Part shown: piece after piece, positions 34,415 to 44,186 of the stretch
Position numbering within the stretch: the first letter of the stretch is position 1
How the letters are laid out: each line of letters begins with the position of its first letter
Source of the DNA: an uncultured Paracoccaceae bacterium
GTDB taxonomy: Bacteria; Pseudomonadota; Alphaproteobacteria; Rhodobacterales; Rhodobacteraceae
Reading direction: 5' to 3'
Assembly (NCBI GenBank): GCA_947493335.1
Contig: CANLQO010000001.1
Span: 930,001 to 994,000, forward strand
DNA length: 64,000 nucleotides
Made by a program: the position numbers and the translations under genes
The notes under the pieces: generated by a model
Told to the model about the DNA's origin: nothing
The model's input: only the letters and a program-made list of their open reading frames with translations
Databases searched by the model: none

Positions 34415-35587
34415 ATGAGCGTCTTGCGAGATCTGGTCAAAGAATTGGAGAAACCCAGAGCGGACCGGCCGTTTGGGTCCGGATGGTTGTCCGGGTCACT
34501 GGCGTTGCTGGCCGGCATCGCGGGTCTTTTGATGGTGCTTTTGCGTTGGTATCCAGAGACGTTTTCCTATCCCGAAATCGCGTTCATCCATGAAAGCGGC
34601 GTGATGACGGTTGTTTTGCGCCTGATCCTATTGGCGGGTTACGCGCTTTCGCTGATCTCATTGATCCTGTCGGACAAACGAATTTTGGGATGGACCGCGC
34701 TGGGCCTGACGGTGGTTGTTTCGCTGATGGCGACGACCCAGCCTGACACCAGTGGGGCAGGGCCCCAAGCGTTCTACTTTGGCCTGGATTATTTTATCAT
34801 CAATGTGCTGGTCGTCGGCTTTCTTTTTGTTCCGCTCGAGCGGTTTTTTCCGGCTCGGGCAGAGCAGACGGTGTTCCGTGGCGAGTGGCGAGAGGACATG
34901 TTTTATTATCTGGTCAGTTCCATGCTGGTCCAGATTCTTGGATTCATCACACTGGCACCAACGAACTTTGTGAATGAAACCATGCAGTTAGAGGGCGTGC
35001 GCGCCTATATTGGTTCGCAACCTTTCTGGCTGCAGGTTGTCGTTATCATGGCCGCGACGGATTTCGTGCAATATTGGACCCATCGCGCGTTTCACACGTT
35101 CCCGGTGCTGTGGCGGTTTCATGCGATCCATCATTCGACCAAGTCGATGGACTGGCTTGCAGGTGCGCGGATGCATTTTATCGAAATCGCAATTCTGCGT
35201 GGCTTGACGGCTGTGCCGATGTTCACGATGGGCTTTGATCCGGCGGCCATTCAGGCCTATCTGCTGATCGTTTATTTCTCGTCCTCGTTCATCCACTCCA
35301 ACATCGGCTGGAAGTTTGGCTTCATTGAGCGGTTTTTTGTGACGCCTAGGTTTCATCATTGGCATCACGGGTCGGATCGGGAGGCGATTGACATCAACTA
35401 TTCTTCGCACTTTCCGATTTATGACTGGCTTTTTGGAACGCATCATCTGCCAGAGGAGCGCTGGCCAGAGAACTATGGTGTGATCGGAAATACGGTGCCG
35501 AAGGGCTATTTTCGGCAGTTCATATATCCGTTCCAAAGGGCCAAGAAAGAGGACCCGACGTCCCAAGCGGGGACACCGGCTGAATAA
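34415..35587 (+). CDS. Sterol desaturase / fatty acid hydroxylase family protein
   Basis: The start at 34415 has GAGGG upstream and gives 390 residues. Several hydrophobic helices surround the di-iron histidine boxes HRAFH, HAIHH and HHWHH, which define the integral-membrane fatty-acid-hydroxylase superfamily. The bacterial members hydroxylate or desaturate lipids, carotenoids or hopanoids. The fairly long N-terminal membrane region (about residues 20-140) is atypical of short carotenoid hydroxylases. Substrate unknown; no neighbouring lipid gene helps. Confidence 0.88.
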   Translation: MSVLRDLVKELEKPRADRPFGSGWLSGSLALLAGIAGLLMVLLRWYPETFSYPEIAFIHESGVMTVVLRLILLAGYALSLISLILSDKRILGWTALGLTVVVSLMATTQPDTSGAGPQAFYFGLDYFIINVLVVGFLFVPLERFFPARAEQTVFRGEWREDMFYYLVSSMLVQILGFITLAPTNFVNETMQLEGVRAYIGSQPFWLQVVVIMAATDFVQYWTHRAFHTFPVLWRFHAIHHSTKSMDWLAGARMHFIEIAILRGLTAVPMFTMGFDPAAIQAYLLIVYFSSSFIHSNIGWKFGFIERFFVTPRFHHWHHGSDREAIDINYSSHFPIYDWLFGTHHLPEERWPENYGVIGNTVPKGYFRQFIYPFQRAKKEDPTSQAGTPAE

Positions 35588-35620
35588 TCTGCCCCCGTGT
35601 CCACTCGCGAGAATGGTGCT

Positions 35621-36610
35621 CTAGCGTTCTTGCGGCGGACCCTCTGGCGGGCGCGCCAGGAGCGTCTCAATCTCGCTCATTTGAGCGGAGGTCAGTGGAC
35701 CGACAGCAAGCGCTCCCGCAAGGTCGGTCACCTGTTGCGGGGTGCGAAAGCCGGGTATTGGCAATGCATTTGGGCTGCGTGCCCATAGCCATGCCAATGC
35801 GCCCTGTGCGAGGGTTCGGCCGCCAGAGGTGAGGATTTCGCGCACGGCATCGAGTGCTGCAAGCCGGTCTGGAGCGACCCGACCGTCAGCAAAATGTCCA
35901 TTCCAGCTTTGATTGGAGGATCGCACATCATTGCTGGCGAATTCTGCGGAGGCGTCGTAGCGGCCACCGAGGATGCCCATCGCGAGAGGGGAGCGGACAA
36001 AGCCGATCAGATCCGCAGCCTCAACCGCTGGCACCATGTGTTGGGCCGCGAAGAAGACATTCATCGCGTGTTCGACAGCCACAAATCCCGGGCGATCAGC
36101 AAAGACGCCCGCACGGTCGGGAAAGTCAGTCGACCATCCGTAGCCGCCAATCCGGCCGCTGAGAAATAATGTGTCCAACATATCGAAGATCGGCGTCGCC
36201 TCGATCACGGGCAGCGCGTTGAGATGTAACAGCACGACGTCAATATGGTCGCGACCGAGCCGGGCAAATGATCCTTCAAGGCTGTTGAGGATGGCGGCGG
36301 GGTCCGTCATTTCACTGGTGATGGTCTTTGCATCGGGATCAATGGCGAGGCCAACCTTGGTGACAACCGCCACATCCGGGTGGGATTTCAAAGCCGCCCC
36401 CAAAACACTTTCCGAATGGCCGGTGCCATAGGCCTGCGCAGTGTCAAAGAGCCGGATACCGTGATCAAGCGCTGTGTGAATGGCGCGGGTTGAGGTGGCA
36501 TCATCGACCTCTCCCCAGCCAACAGGGTTGCCCCCGGCAGAGAATGGGCCGCCAATGGCCCAGCAGCCAAGGCCAAGGGTCGGAGCGGTGGGTGGGGTCA
36601 ATGTGGTCAT
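35621..36610 (-). CDS. Aldo/keto reductase
   Basis: Starting at MTTLTPPTAPTLGLGCWAIGG with GGAGG upstream gives 329 residues. AKR marks are GIRLFDTAQAYGTGHSE (catalytic Asp and Tyr), VTKVG (Lys) and DVVLLHLN (His). The C-terminal NADPH site is less conserved. It is one base downstream of a MerR regulator, making a two-gene unit probably induced by an electrophile or aldehyde. Confidence 0.92.
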   Translation of the reverse strand: MTTLTPPTAPTLGLGCWAIGGPFSAGGNPVGWGEVDDATSTRAIHTALDHGIRLFDTAQAYGTGHSESVLGAALKSHPDVAVVTKVGLAIDPDAKTITSEMTDPAAILNSLEGSFARLGRDHIDVVLLHLNALPVIEATPIFDMLDTLFLSGRIGGYGWSTDFPDRAGVFADRPGFVAVEHAMNVFFAAQHMVPAVEAADLIGFVRSPLAMGILGGRYDASAEFASNDVRSSNQSWNGHFADGRVAPDRLAALDAVREILTSGGRTLAQGALAWLWARSPNALPIPGFRTPQQVTDLAGALAVGPLTSAQMSEIETLLARPPEGPPQER

Positions 36611-36611
36611 A

Positions 36612-36980
36612 TCAGTCCTCCGAAAGAGCGGAATAGATGGCAATCTTGTGGGCAAGGTATTTGGCGCAGGCGTCAAGCTCTGTCTGGCGCTTTGCAAGCG
36701 TATGGGCGTGGCGTTGCATGATCCCCAGCCGCATGCTGCGGTTTTCCGGGGCGTCGGCATCCGGGGCATGGGCCGAGCGGGCAAAGCGCGTGATTTCGGG
36801 CAACGGCATGCCGGTAGAGCGCAAGTGCTTCAGCGTCTTAAGCCATTCCACGTCGGCCGGGGAAAAGACCCGCCAGCCGCGTCCGTCGCGGGCAATCGGA
36901 GGGAGCATCCCGGATTTGGCATAGAATCGGATGGTATCGGCCGAAAGGCCGGAGGCGAGGGCGGCATCTTTGATCAACAT
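36612..36980 (-). CDS. MerR-family transcriptional regulator
   Basis: A 122-residue MerR protein: an N-terminal winged helix (MLIKDAALASGLSADTIRFYAKSGMLPP), a second helix-turn-helix (WRVFSPADVEWLKTLKHLRSTGMPLPEI) and a C-terminal dimer coiled coil ending in CAKYLAHKI. There is one cysteine near the end (Cys105), so heavy-metal sensing of the MerR/CueR kind is unlikely. The operator upstream is a typical MerR dyad. It is expected to control itself and the adjacent aldo/keto reductase. Confidence 0.93.
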   Translation of the reverse strand: MLIKDAALASGLSADTIRFYAKSGMLPPIARDGRGWRVFSPADVEWLKTLKHLRSTGMPLPEITRFARSAHAPDADAPENRSMRLGIMQRHAHTLAKRQTELDACAKYLAHKIAIYSALSED

Positions 36981-36991
36981 GTGACCGGGGT

Positions 36992-37017
36992 AGCCTATTG
37001 GAGTGGCTCCAAGTCAA
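36992..37017 (-). promoter_or_regulatory. MerR-type operator and -35 box
   Basis: On the minus strand TTGACT (37012-37017) abuts the dyad TTGGAG-CCA-CTCCAA (36998-37012), the arrangement of MerR-family promoters where the dyad fills the stretched spacer. The -10 element is not clear. The dyad ends 18 bases before the MerR start codon. Confidence 0.6.
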
Positions 37018-37056
37018 ATGGTTTTTGATCGGCTATTTTGCGGGCAGGGCAAAGTT

Positions 37057-38547
37057 TTAGAATTCGTTGTCGCCCTGCTGCCAAGGCTTCACCAGATTGC
37101 CAAAGCGCGTAAACTGACCCTCAAAGCTGAGTTCGACGGTGCCAATCGGGCCGTGGCGTTGTTTGCCGATCACGACTTCGGCCTTGCCGTGCAGGCGTTC
37201 CATGCGTTCCTGCCATTCGGCCATCTTTTCCATCTCATGGTCGCCGGGCTTTTCGCGTTCGACGTAATATTCTTCGCGGAAAACGAACATGACCACGTCG
37301 GCGTCTTGCTCGATTGAGCCCGATTCACGCAAGTCAGACAATTGCGGGCGCTTGTCTTCGCGGCTTTCGACCTGACGCGAAAGCTGGGACAGGGCGATCA
37401 CCGGAATGTCCAGTTCCTTCGCGATGGCTTTCAGGCCCATCGTGATTTCAGAGATTTCGTTGACCCGGTTTTCGGATCTTCCAGTGCCGCGCACAAGTTG
37501 CAGGTAGTCGACCATCAGGACGTCCAGACCATGCGTCCGCTTCAGGCGGCGGGCGCGGGCGGCCAACTGGCTGATGGGGAGGGCAGGGGTGTCATCAATG
37601 AATAGCGGGCAGGCCTCAAGCGACTTGGCGGCTTCGACAAAGCGGCGGAATTCGGCCTCTGTCATATCGCCGCGCCGGATCTGTTCGCTGGGCACTTCTG
37701 ATGCCTCTGACAGGATCCGGGCGGCGAGCTGCTCGGCGCTCATCTCAAGTGAATAAAAGCCGACGACGCCACCATTAACGGCCCCTTCGGAGCCGTCAGG
37801 TAGCACGCCTTTTTTGTAGGCTTTGGCGATGTTGAAAGCGATGTTGGTAGCCAAAGACGTTTTGCCCATCGACGGGCGGCCCGCGAGGATCAAAAGGTCG
37901 GACTTGTGCAGGCCGCCCAGTTTTTTGTCCATATCCGTAAGACCCGTCGAGACACCGGCCAGGCCACCGTCACGCTGATAAGCGGCGTTGGCGACGTTGA
38001 CCGCATCCGTGACCGCGCGCAGAAAGGACTGGAATCCACTTTCGGTCGTGCCTTGTTCTGCCAAGGCGTAAAGCTCTTGTTCCGCCTCTACGATCTGGGC
38101 CGAGGGTTCGGACGCAATGTCGACCTTCTTGGCCTTGTCGGCGATCGTTTCGCCCACCTCGATCAATTTCCGGCGGATCGCCAGATCATAGATCATTTGG
38201 GCGTAATCTTTGGCGGCAAACGCAGAGATCGCGGCGCCTGCGAGACGGACCAGATAGGCGGGGCCACCAAGTTCCTTGAGGCCCTCGTCGTCCTCAAGGA
38301 AGGTCTTGAGCGTCACAGGTGAGGCCAGCGCGTTTTTTGCGATCCGGCTGGCGGCGACGTCGAAGATGCGGGCGTGCACCGGGTCATAAAAGTGCTCTGG
38401 CCCGATGATATTGGCAATGCGGTCGAAGATATCGTTGTTGGTAAGGATCGCGCCTAACAGCTGCTGCTCCGCCTCGATCGAATGCGGCATCAAATCAGCG
38501 TCGGCTTCTTCCACGCCAGTGGCGTTAAATGTCGAAATCTCGTTCAT
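37057..38547 (-). CDS. dnaB: Replicative DNA helicase DnaB
   Basis: The 496-residue protein has the DnaB N-terminal domain (PHSIEAEQQLLGAILTNNDIFDRI), a linker and a RecA-like helicase domain with Walker A LILAGRPSMGKTS, DVLMVDYLQL and the SQLSRQVESREDKRPQLSDLRESG region. It is the replisome's hexameric 5'-3' helicase. pyrE lies 263 bases upstream. Alr is not adjacent. Confidence 0.97.
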   Translation of the reverse strand: MNEISTFNATGVEEADADLMPHSIEAEQQLLGAILTNNDIFDRIANIIGPEHFYDPVHARIFDVAASRIAKNALASPVTLKTFLEDDEGLKELGGPAYLVRLAGAAISAFAAKDYAQMIYDLAIRRKLIEVGETIADKAKKVDIASEPSAQIVEAEQELYALAEQGTTESGFQSFLRAVTDAVNVANAAYQRDGGLAGVSTGLTDMDKKLGGLHKSDLLILAGRPSMGKTSLATNIAFNIAKAYKKGVLPDGSEGAVNGGVVGFYSLEMSAEQLAARILSEASEVPSEQIRRGDMTEAEFRRFVEAAKSLEACPLFIDDTPALPISQLAARARRLKRTHGLDVLMVDYLQLVRGTGRSENRVNEISEITMGLKAIAKELDIPVIALSQLSRQVESREDKRPQLSDLRESGSIEQDADVVMFVFREEYYVEREKPGDHEMEKMAEWQERMERLHGKAEVVIGKQRHGPIGTVELSFEGQFTRFGNLVKPWQQGDNEF

Positions 38548-38658
38548 CTGCTCAACCCTGTTGCCGAGTCTCTTGCCCGGTCTGTCCCTTTAACTGCCCC
38601 CCCGGGCGGTCCCGGTGTCATAGCATCCACTGTGCGGGATTCGCTATCTGGATATGTC

Positions 38659-38667
38659 CGTGGATAA
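38659..38667 (-). promoter_or_regulatory. DnaA-box-like sequence upstream of dnaB
   Basis: TTATCCACG on the minus strand differs from the TTATCCACA DnaA box at the last base and lies 112 bases upstream of dnaB. A single box of this quality is weak evidence. Confidence 0.25.
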
Positions 38668-38782
38668 GTGGCGGTACAAATCTGGGGACGGCGATGCGGA
38701 CGCCATTCCTATCAAGATGTAGCATGAATATCTGGGCATGTCACAACATCTGTCGGGCTGCTGCGATTCTGTGGGTCAAATA

Positions 38783-38800
38783 TCCCCAGGTCTGTGGGGA
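38783..38800 (-). terminator. Probable pyrE terminator hairpin
   Basis: TCCCCA (38783-38788) and TGGGGA (38795-38800) pair just beyond the pyrE stop at 38811. On the minus strand a short TATTTG follows, so the U-tract is weak. Confidence 0.4.
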
Positions 38801-38810
38801 AGTTTTTGCG

Positions 38811-39488
38811 TTAGATCGTGTCGCCGGGCTTCCAGGTCGCAGGCGCGCGCAGGTAAGCCTCGACTGCGCTTAGGGTTTTTGCATCATAGGCGTTTGTGTC
38901 CTTGGCTACGGCCAGCACGTCCCACCATGTGCACAAGTGCAAAAGCTGGACGCCGTGGTCGGCAAGGTTCTTTTCGACCCCTTCGAAGATGCCATAGTAG
39001 AAGATCACGGCGGTCGCGGAGCAGGTGGCTCCGGTGGTGCGGATAGCGTCGACGAAAGACAGCTTTGAGCCACCGTCAGTGGTCAGATCCTCGACCAGCA
39101 GGACATTCTGCCCTTCGGTCATCGTGCCCTCGATCCGGGCGTTCTTGCCATAGCCTTTGGGCTTCTTGCGGACGTAGGTCATGGGCAGGGCCATGCGTTC
39201 GGCGACAAGGGCTGCAAAGGGGATGCCTGCGGTTTCGCCGCCTGCGATGTTGTCGAATGCCTCAAACCCTGCGTCGCGCATGATGGTGACGGTCAGAAAG
39301 TCCATCAGCGTACTGCGGATGCGCGGGTATGAGATCAGTTTGCGGCAATCAACATAGGTCGGGGCTTGCTTGCCAGAGGCGTGGGTAAAAGGCTCGTCCG
39401 CGTTAAAGCTGATCGCGTCGATTTCCAACAGCATGGAGGCCGTAAGGCGTGCGATTTCGTCTTTGGCGGGAAAGCTGGAGGGGATCAT
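38811..39488 (-). CDS. pyrE: Orotate phosphoribosyltransferase
   Basis: The 225-residue enzyme has the PRPP-binding motif [20 protein letters not shown], the [14 protein letters not shown] flexible loop, and [14 protein letters not shown] near the start. It converts orotate plus PRPP to OMP in pyrimidine synthesis. AAGGACG precedes the ATG. pyrC lies 221 bases upstream on the same strand. Confidence 0.97.
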   Translation of the reverse strand: MIPSSFPAKDEIARLTASMLLEIDAISFNADEPFTHASGKQAPTYVDCRKLISYPRIRSTLMDFLTVTIMRDAGFEAFDNIAGGETAGIPFAALVAERMALPMTYVRKKPKGYGKNARIEGTMTEGQNVLLVEDLTTDGGSKLSFVDAIRTTGATCSATAVIFYYGIFEGVEKNLADHGVQLLHLCTWWDVLAVAKDTNAYDAKTLSAVEAYLRAPATWKPGDTI

Positions 39489-39709
39489 GGCGCGTCCTTA
39501 TGCTGATTTCGGCGCGGTGTAGTCAGTTTCGGGCGGATTGTTAAGAGGGCGGGCGCCACTGAGCCTGCAAGACGGATCAATGACCATGGATCGAAATTCG
39601 AGGGGTGGATTGAGGTCAGCCTGCGGCCCGCTTTTTGAAACGGTGGCGCAGTTTTGTCCGGGCGGGCAAAGGTCGCCGCCTGAAAAACCCTAATTGGTGA
39701 TGAAACAGG

Positions 39710-40762
39710 TCAGCTGCTGACCCGCCAATGCAAGGGGAAGCCAGGGTCAAAAACCGTCACCGGGCCGTCATCGGTGTGGATCATTTCTGGGTAGCTGACA
39801 GGTTCACCCTTTGTCAGGGTGATTGTCGCCTCATTGAGCGGCAGATTGTAAAAGGCCGGGCCGTTGAGTGAGGCAAAGGCTTCCAGCTTTTTCAACGCTC
39901 CTGCGGCGTCAAACACCTCGGCCAAGCAGGACATCGTGTTGGGGGCCGTAAAGATACCGGCGCAACCACAGGCCTGCAGCTTTAGCGGGTCTGTGTGCGG
40001 TGCGCTGTCCGTGCCCAGAAAGAACCGCTTGTCACCTGAAATCGCGGCCTGAACCAACGCGACACGGTGCTGTTCGCGCTTTGCTACGGGCAGGCAGTAG
40101 AAATGCGGCCGAATACCACCCGCTAGGATGTTGTTGCGGTTGATAATCAGGTGATGAGTGGTGATCGTGGCAGCTGTGTTCTTGCGCGCGTCCCGCACAT
40201 AATCCACCGCGTCCTGCGTCGTGACATGTTCCATCACGATACGCAAATCGGGGTTTTTCTTCCGTATCGGCTTGAGGACTTTGTCGATGAAAACGGCTTC
40301 GCGATCAAAGATATCGATATCGTGGTTTGTGACTTCGCCGTGCACGCAAAGTGGCATCCCAATCTCTGCCATGCGGTCAAGCACGGGGCGGACCCGATCA
40401 AAGTCGCGCACACCCGAGGCAGAATTCGTGGTGGCACCGGCAGGGTAAAGCTTAACCGCCGTTGCGATGCCCGCTGCGTGGGCAGCCGCGACATCGTCAG
40501 GGTCGGTGTCTTCGGTGAGATAAAGCGTCATCAGCGGTCGAAAGTCATCACCCTCTGGCAAAGCGGCCATGATCCGGTCACGGTAAGCAGACGCCTGATC
40601 GCCGGTCACAACTGGTGGGACAAGGTTGGGCATGATGATGGCCCGTCCGAAATGCCGCGTCGTTTCCGGCAGGACAGCGCGCAACATCGCACCGTCCCGC
40701 AGATGCAAATGCCAGTCATCGGGGCGGCGGATGGTCAGAGTTGTGATCTGCTTGTCGCTCAT
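39710..40762 (-). CDS. pyrC: Dihydroorotase (type II)
   Basis: The 350-residue class II dihydroorotase begins with [10 protein letters not shown], the HxH zinc pair. It also shows the [10 protein letters not shown] loop, the carboxylated-lysine region [21 protein letters not shown] and the C-terminal [10 protein letters not shown] aspartate site. It closes carbamoyl-aspartate to dihydroorotate. pyrE is next downstream. Confidence 0.97.
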   Translation of the reverse strand: MSDKQITTLTIRRPDDWHLHLRDGAMLRAVLPETTRHFGRAIIMPNLVPPVVTGDQASAYRDRIMAALPEGDDFRPLMTLYLTEDTDPDDVAAAHAAGIATAVKLYPAGATTNSASGVRDFDRVRPVLDRMAEIGMPLCVHGEVTNHDIDIFDREAVFIDKVLKPIRKKNPDLRIVMEHVTTQDAVDYVRDARKNTAATITTHHLIINRNNILAGGIRPHFYCLPVAKREQHRVALVQAAISGDKRFFLGTDSAPHTDPLKLQACGCAGIFTAPNTMSCLAEVFDAAGALKKLEAFASLNGPAFYNLPLNEATITLTKGEPVSYPEMIHTDDGPVTVFDPGFPLHWRVSS

Positions 40763-40817
40763 GAATTCCGATTACACCGCGGCGCGGTGCAAGGCCAGAG
40801 CGGAGTGCGTGCGCGGC

Positions 40818-41780
40818 CTATTCCGCCGCGGAGACCGCATCGGTTCGGCGTGGTGTGACGCCTTGGGCCGCAAGTTCAGACAGCTTTCCTTCAAGGAACG
40901 CATCTGGTCCGTCGCGCAGGATGGCGGCAGCCAGATTTGCGGCAAGTTGCGGGTGTCCGGCCTCTAACGCACGCCGGTACAGCGTGCGCTGATAATTGCC
41001 GTAGGTCTTGAGCGGCCCAGAAATGATGCGGCGGAAGCTGGCGGTGTTTAGTGAGCCCTGCATGGCAGCGAGAATGATGTCATCAAGGACGCCCATCGTC
41101 TCAAGACCGCCTTCGATGCGTCCTCCCATGCCGGGCACGCGCAACGGGGTGACATTCTTGCGTGTGTAAAGAGCCGCGTGAATGGCATCTGCCTTTTGCA
41201 TGGGGCTATAGACGACAAAAGCGGCATCTGCGGCATCGATCATGTCGGGCGCAAATCCATAGCGTGTCTCAAAGTCATGCCGTCGGTGCGCAACATAGCG
41301 GGTGTCCCAACCGGTGACGGACGCAGAAAGGGTGGCTTGGGGACGTAGTGCCAGCACTCTGGCCCCCGGCGCTGCCACGCTGAAAGCCGCGGCTGCATAG
41401 CCCGCGCCGCCTGCGCCGAAGAACAGGATGTCGTCGAAGCCATCGAAGGTGCCGTCGTCGGTCAGCTTGTCAAAGAATTGATAAATCGCCGGGTGACGGA
41501 ACCAGCTTTCTGTGTTGGAGATGATCGACAACACAGACCAGCCGTGATCGCGGGCAAACGCAAAGCTGCGCGGCTCACCGCTGGGACTGCGGCAAATGGT
41601 TTCCGCATCTTCAAAACTGACCAACAGCTTTGGGCCTGCGGCCAGAAAAACAGCCTGATGATCCGGGCCAAGCGGTTCGAAGTAGCCATGTTCTTCGGCG
41701 ACGTCTTCAAGCGTGTCCAGCCAGTCTTCGCCGGTCCGTCCGGCAAGGTCAGGATCAAGGATCAGGGTCGTGTCCGTCAT
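40818..41780 (-). CDS. Conserved protein of unknown function, alpha/beta-hydrolase-like core
   Basis: Starting at MTDTTLILDPDLAGRTGEDW with GGAGAG upstream gives 320 residues. The centre contains ILFFGAGGAGYAAAAFSVAAPGA, a loop like a nucleophile elbow without the serine, inside a Rossmann-like or hydrolase-like core. The C-terminus is helical. Rhodobacteraceae homologues are, as I recall, sometimes labelled phosphoadenosine phosphosulfate reductase, but the CC and CxxC cluster motifs of CysH are absent, so that label is not supported. Unknown function. Confidence 0.7.
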   Translation of the reverse strand: MTDTTLILDPDLAGRTGEDWLDTLEDVAEEHGYFEPLGPDHQAVFLAAGPKLLVSFEDAETICRSPSGEPRSFAFARDHGWSVLSIISNTESWFRHPAIYQFFDKLTDDGTFDGFDDILFFGAGGAGYAAAAFSVAAPGARVLALRPQATLSASVTGWDTRYVAHRRHDFETRYGFAPDMIDAADAAFVVYSPMQKADAIHAALYTRKNVTPLRVPGMGGRIEGGLETMGVLDDIILAAMQGSLNTASFRRIISGPLKTYGNYQRTLYRRALEAGHPQLAANLAAAILRDGPDAFLEGKLSELAAQGVTPRRTDAVSAAE

Positions 41781-41885
41781 GCTGCTCTCCGTGTGGCCAC
41801 TTTCCGGGGCCAGTTGAGGCGTTGATATTGGCGCAATGGGGCAAAATTGCGCAAGGTGGTGGCCCAAACTTGGGTCATTTTGTCA

Positions 41886-43109
41886 CTAAAAGAACGCCTG
41901 TAACCCGGTTTGCGCCCGCCCCAGTATCAGAGCATGCACATCATGGGTGCCTTCATAGGTGTTCACTGTTTCAAGATTGACCATGTGACGCATGATTTGG
42001 AAATCTTCGGCGATCCCGTTGCCGCCGTGCATGTCCCGGCTTGCGCGGGCGATGTCCAGTGCCTTGCCACAGTTGTTGCGCTTCATCAGGCTGATCATTT
42101 CGGGTGCGGCCCGGCCTTGATCCATCAGACGGCCGACCTGCAACGCGCCCTGCAGGCCCAATGCGATTTCCGTCTGCATGTCGGCGAGCTTTTTCTGGAA
42201 AAGTTGGGTTTGGGCAAGGGGGCGTCCGAACTGCTTGCGATCAAGTCCGTATTGCCGGGCGGCATGCCAGCAGGCCTCTGCTGCGCCCATCACGCCCCAA
42301 GAGATGCCATACCGCGCCCTGTTCAGACAACCAAATGGACCTTTCAGGCCCTGGACATCGGGCAGAAGCGCGTCTTCCGCGACCGCCACGTCTTTCATCA
42401 CGATTTCGCCCGTGATCGAGGCGCGTAAGCTCAGCTTGCCGTCAATCTTTGGTGCGCTGAGGCCCGATGTCCCCTTGTCGAGAACGAATCCACGAATTTT
42501 GCCATCGTGCCCCTCGGACTTGGCCCAAACCACGAACACATCCGCAATCGGCGCGTTTGAGATCCACATCTTTGAGCCATTCAGAACATAACCGTCCGCC
42601 GTTTTCTTGGCCGTCGTCTTCATCCCGGCGGGATCAGAGCCTGCATCGGGCTCAGTCAAACCAAAGCAGCCAATCAGTGTGCCGGCGGCAAGACCGGGCA
42701 GATATTTTGCCCGCTGAGCATCAGAGCCGTAGGCATGAATAGGATACATCACGAGGCTGGATTGCACGGACATCATTGACCGATACCCGCTATCGACACG
42801 CTCGATCTCGCGCGCGATCAGTCCGTAAGTCACATAATTTGCGCCAAGACCGCCAAATTGCTCTGGGATGGTGCTGCCCAGCAGGCCAGCCGCACCCATA
42901 TCCGCAAAAATCTCTGGCGCTGTGACAGCATCGCGATAGGCCGCAGTGATACCCGGCTGCAAACGATCCTGCGCAAAGGTGCGTGCTGCGTCACGCAGCA
43001 TCCGCTCATCTTCTGACAATTGATCTTCAAGCCGGAACGGATCGGCCCAATCAAATGGCCCCAGATCAGGGCCGAAACCGGCAGCTGCAATTGGACTGGA
43101 ATGGTTCAT
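41886..43109 (-). CDS. gcdH: Acyl-CoA dehydrogenase, glutaryl-CoA dehydrogenase type
   Basis: The start at [17 protein letters not shown] gives 407 residues. ACAD marks are [34 protein letters not shown], and the catalytic glutamate Glu386 in [27 protein letters not shown] is typical of glutaryl-CoA dehydrogenases. The enzyme oxidises and decarboxylates glutaryl-CoA to crotonyl-CoA in lysine/tryptophan breakdown. It is divergent from the cox region across 113 bases and not obviously linked to it. Confidence 0.92.
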   Translation of the reverse strand: MNHSSPIAAAGFGPDLGPFDWADPFRLEDQLSEDERMLRDAARTFAQDRLQPGITAAYRDAVTAPEIFADMGAAGLLGSTIPEQFGGLGANYVTYGLIAREIERVDSGYRSMMSVQSSLVMYPIHAYGSDAQRAKYLPGLAAGTLIGCFGLTEPDAGSDPAGMKTTAKKTADGYVLNGSKMWISNAPIADVFVVWAKSEGHDGKIRGFVLDKGTSGLSAPKIDGKLSLRASITGEIVMKDVAVAEDALLPDVQGLKGPFGCLNRARYGISWGVMGAAEACWHAARQYGLDRKQFGRPLAQTQLFQKKLADMQTEIALGLQGALQVGRLMDQGRAAPEMISLMKRNNCGKALDIARASRDMHGGNGIAEDFQIMRHMVNLETVNTYEGTHDVHALILGRAQTGLQAFF

Positions 43110-43222
43110 GGCGGGCCCTTTCTTGGTTGGCGTCAGGCTACGCCTTTGCGCGGGCAGGGGCAACGGCACGCTTGACGCAGAGGACGTGGAATGCAGATGT
43201 GATGGAACATGCAGGAGGCGAC

Positions 43223-44125
43223 ATGGCATTTGGCACAATTGATGCGGTGCAAGAGGGTCTGGCGACCACGGATTATGTCTGTGGCCGGGCCCTTGCGACA
43301 GTGGTGTTTCTTGGGCTGAAACTTGGTCGTCCGATCTTTCTGGAAGGCGAAGCAGGGACGGGAAAAACCGAGATCTCAAAAGCGCTCGCTGCATCACTTG
43401 GGCGGCGCTTGATCCGATTGCAGTGTTATGAAGGACTGGATGCGGCTTCGGCTGTCTACGAATGGAATTTTGCGGAGCAAATGATCGCTATCCGTACCGC
43501 GGAAGCCACTGGAGGAACGGATCGTAACGCACTGAGATCTGAACTTTTTACCGAAGAGTACTTGATTGAACGACCGCTCTTGCAAGCGATGCGGACGCAA
43601 CCGGGTGGCGCGCCTGTTCTACTGATAGACGAAATTGACCGCACTGATGCGCCGTTCGAGGCGTTCTTGCTTGAAGCGCTCAGCGATTTCGCGGTGACAA
43701 TTCCGGAACTTGGCACGATCTCTGCGCCGGAACCTCCTATCGTCATCCTCACAAGCAATCGGACGCGCGAGGTGCACGATGCGCTTAAACGGCGCTGCCT
43801 TTATCATTGGGTCGACTATCCGGACTTCGGACGTGAAGTCGAGATTCTGACCGCACGAGCGCCCAATGCCAGCTTGAGCCTCGCCCGTGAAGTCGTTGCT
43901 TTTGTGCAGAAATTGCGCGGTGAAGACATGTTCAAGGCGCCGGGCGTTGCAGAAACGATTGATTGGGCAAAATGCCTGTTGGCGCTTGATGTAGTGCAAC
44001 TGTCGCCAGAGGTTATTGCCGACACCTTGGGCGCATTGCTGAAGTATCAGGACGATATCGCGAAACTACAGGGTTCTGAGGCAAAGCGAATTCTGGACGA
44101 AGCGCGTGCGGCGATCCCGGCCTGA
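43223..44125 (+). CDS. coxD: CoxD-type MoxR AAA+ ATPase
   Basis: The start with AGGAGG just upstream gives 300 residues. Walker A is [10 protein letters not shown] (41-50), Walker [10 protein letters not shown], sensor [17 protein letters not shown]. CoxD-type ATPases, with CoxE, mature the CuSMo active site of CO dehydrogenase in Oligotropha, including sulfur or copper insertion. It opens the first part of the cox region and is followed by coxE and an XdhC-type gene. Confidence 0.9.
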   Translation: MAFGTIDAVQEGLATTDYVCGRALATVVFLGLKLGRPIFLEGEAGTGKTEISKALAASLGRRLIRLQCYEGLDAASAVYEWNFAEQMIAIRTAEATGGTDRNALRSELFTEEYLIERPLLQAMRTQPGGAPVLLIDEIDRTDAPFEAFLLEALSDFAVTIPELGTISAPEPPIVILTSNRTREVHDALKRRCLYHWVDYPDFGREVEILTARAPNASLSLAREVVAFVQKLRGEDMFKAPGVAETIDWAKCLLALDVVQLSPEVIADTLGALLKYQDDIAKLQGSEAKRILDEARAAIPA

Positions 44126-44186
44126 TGCTGAGACCGGTCAGAATCACAGCGCGCGGGGTTGGGGGTATGAAGCCGTCAGCGGTCGA

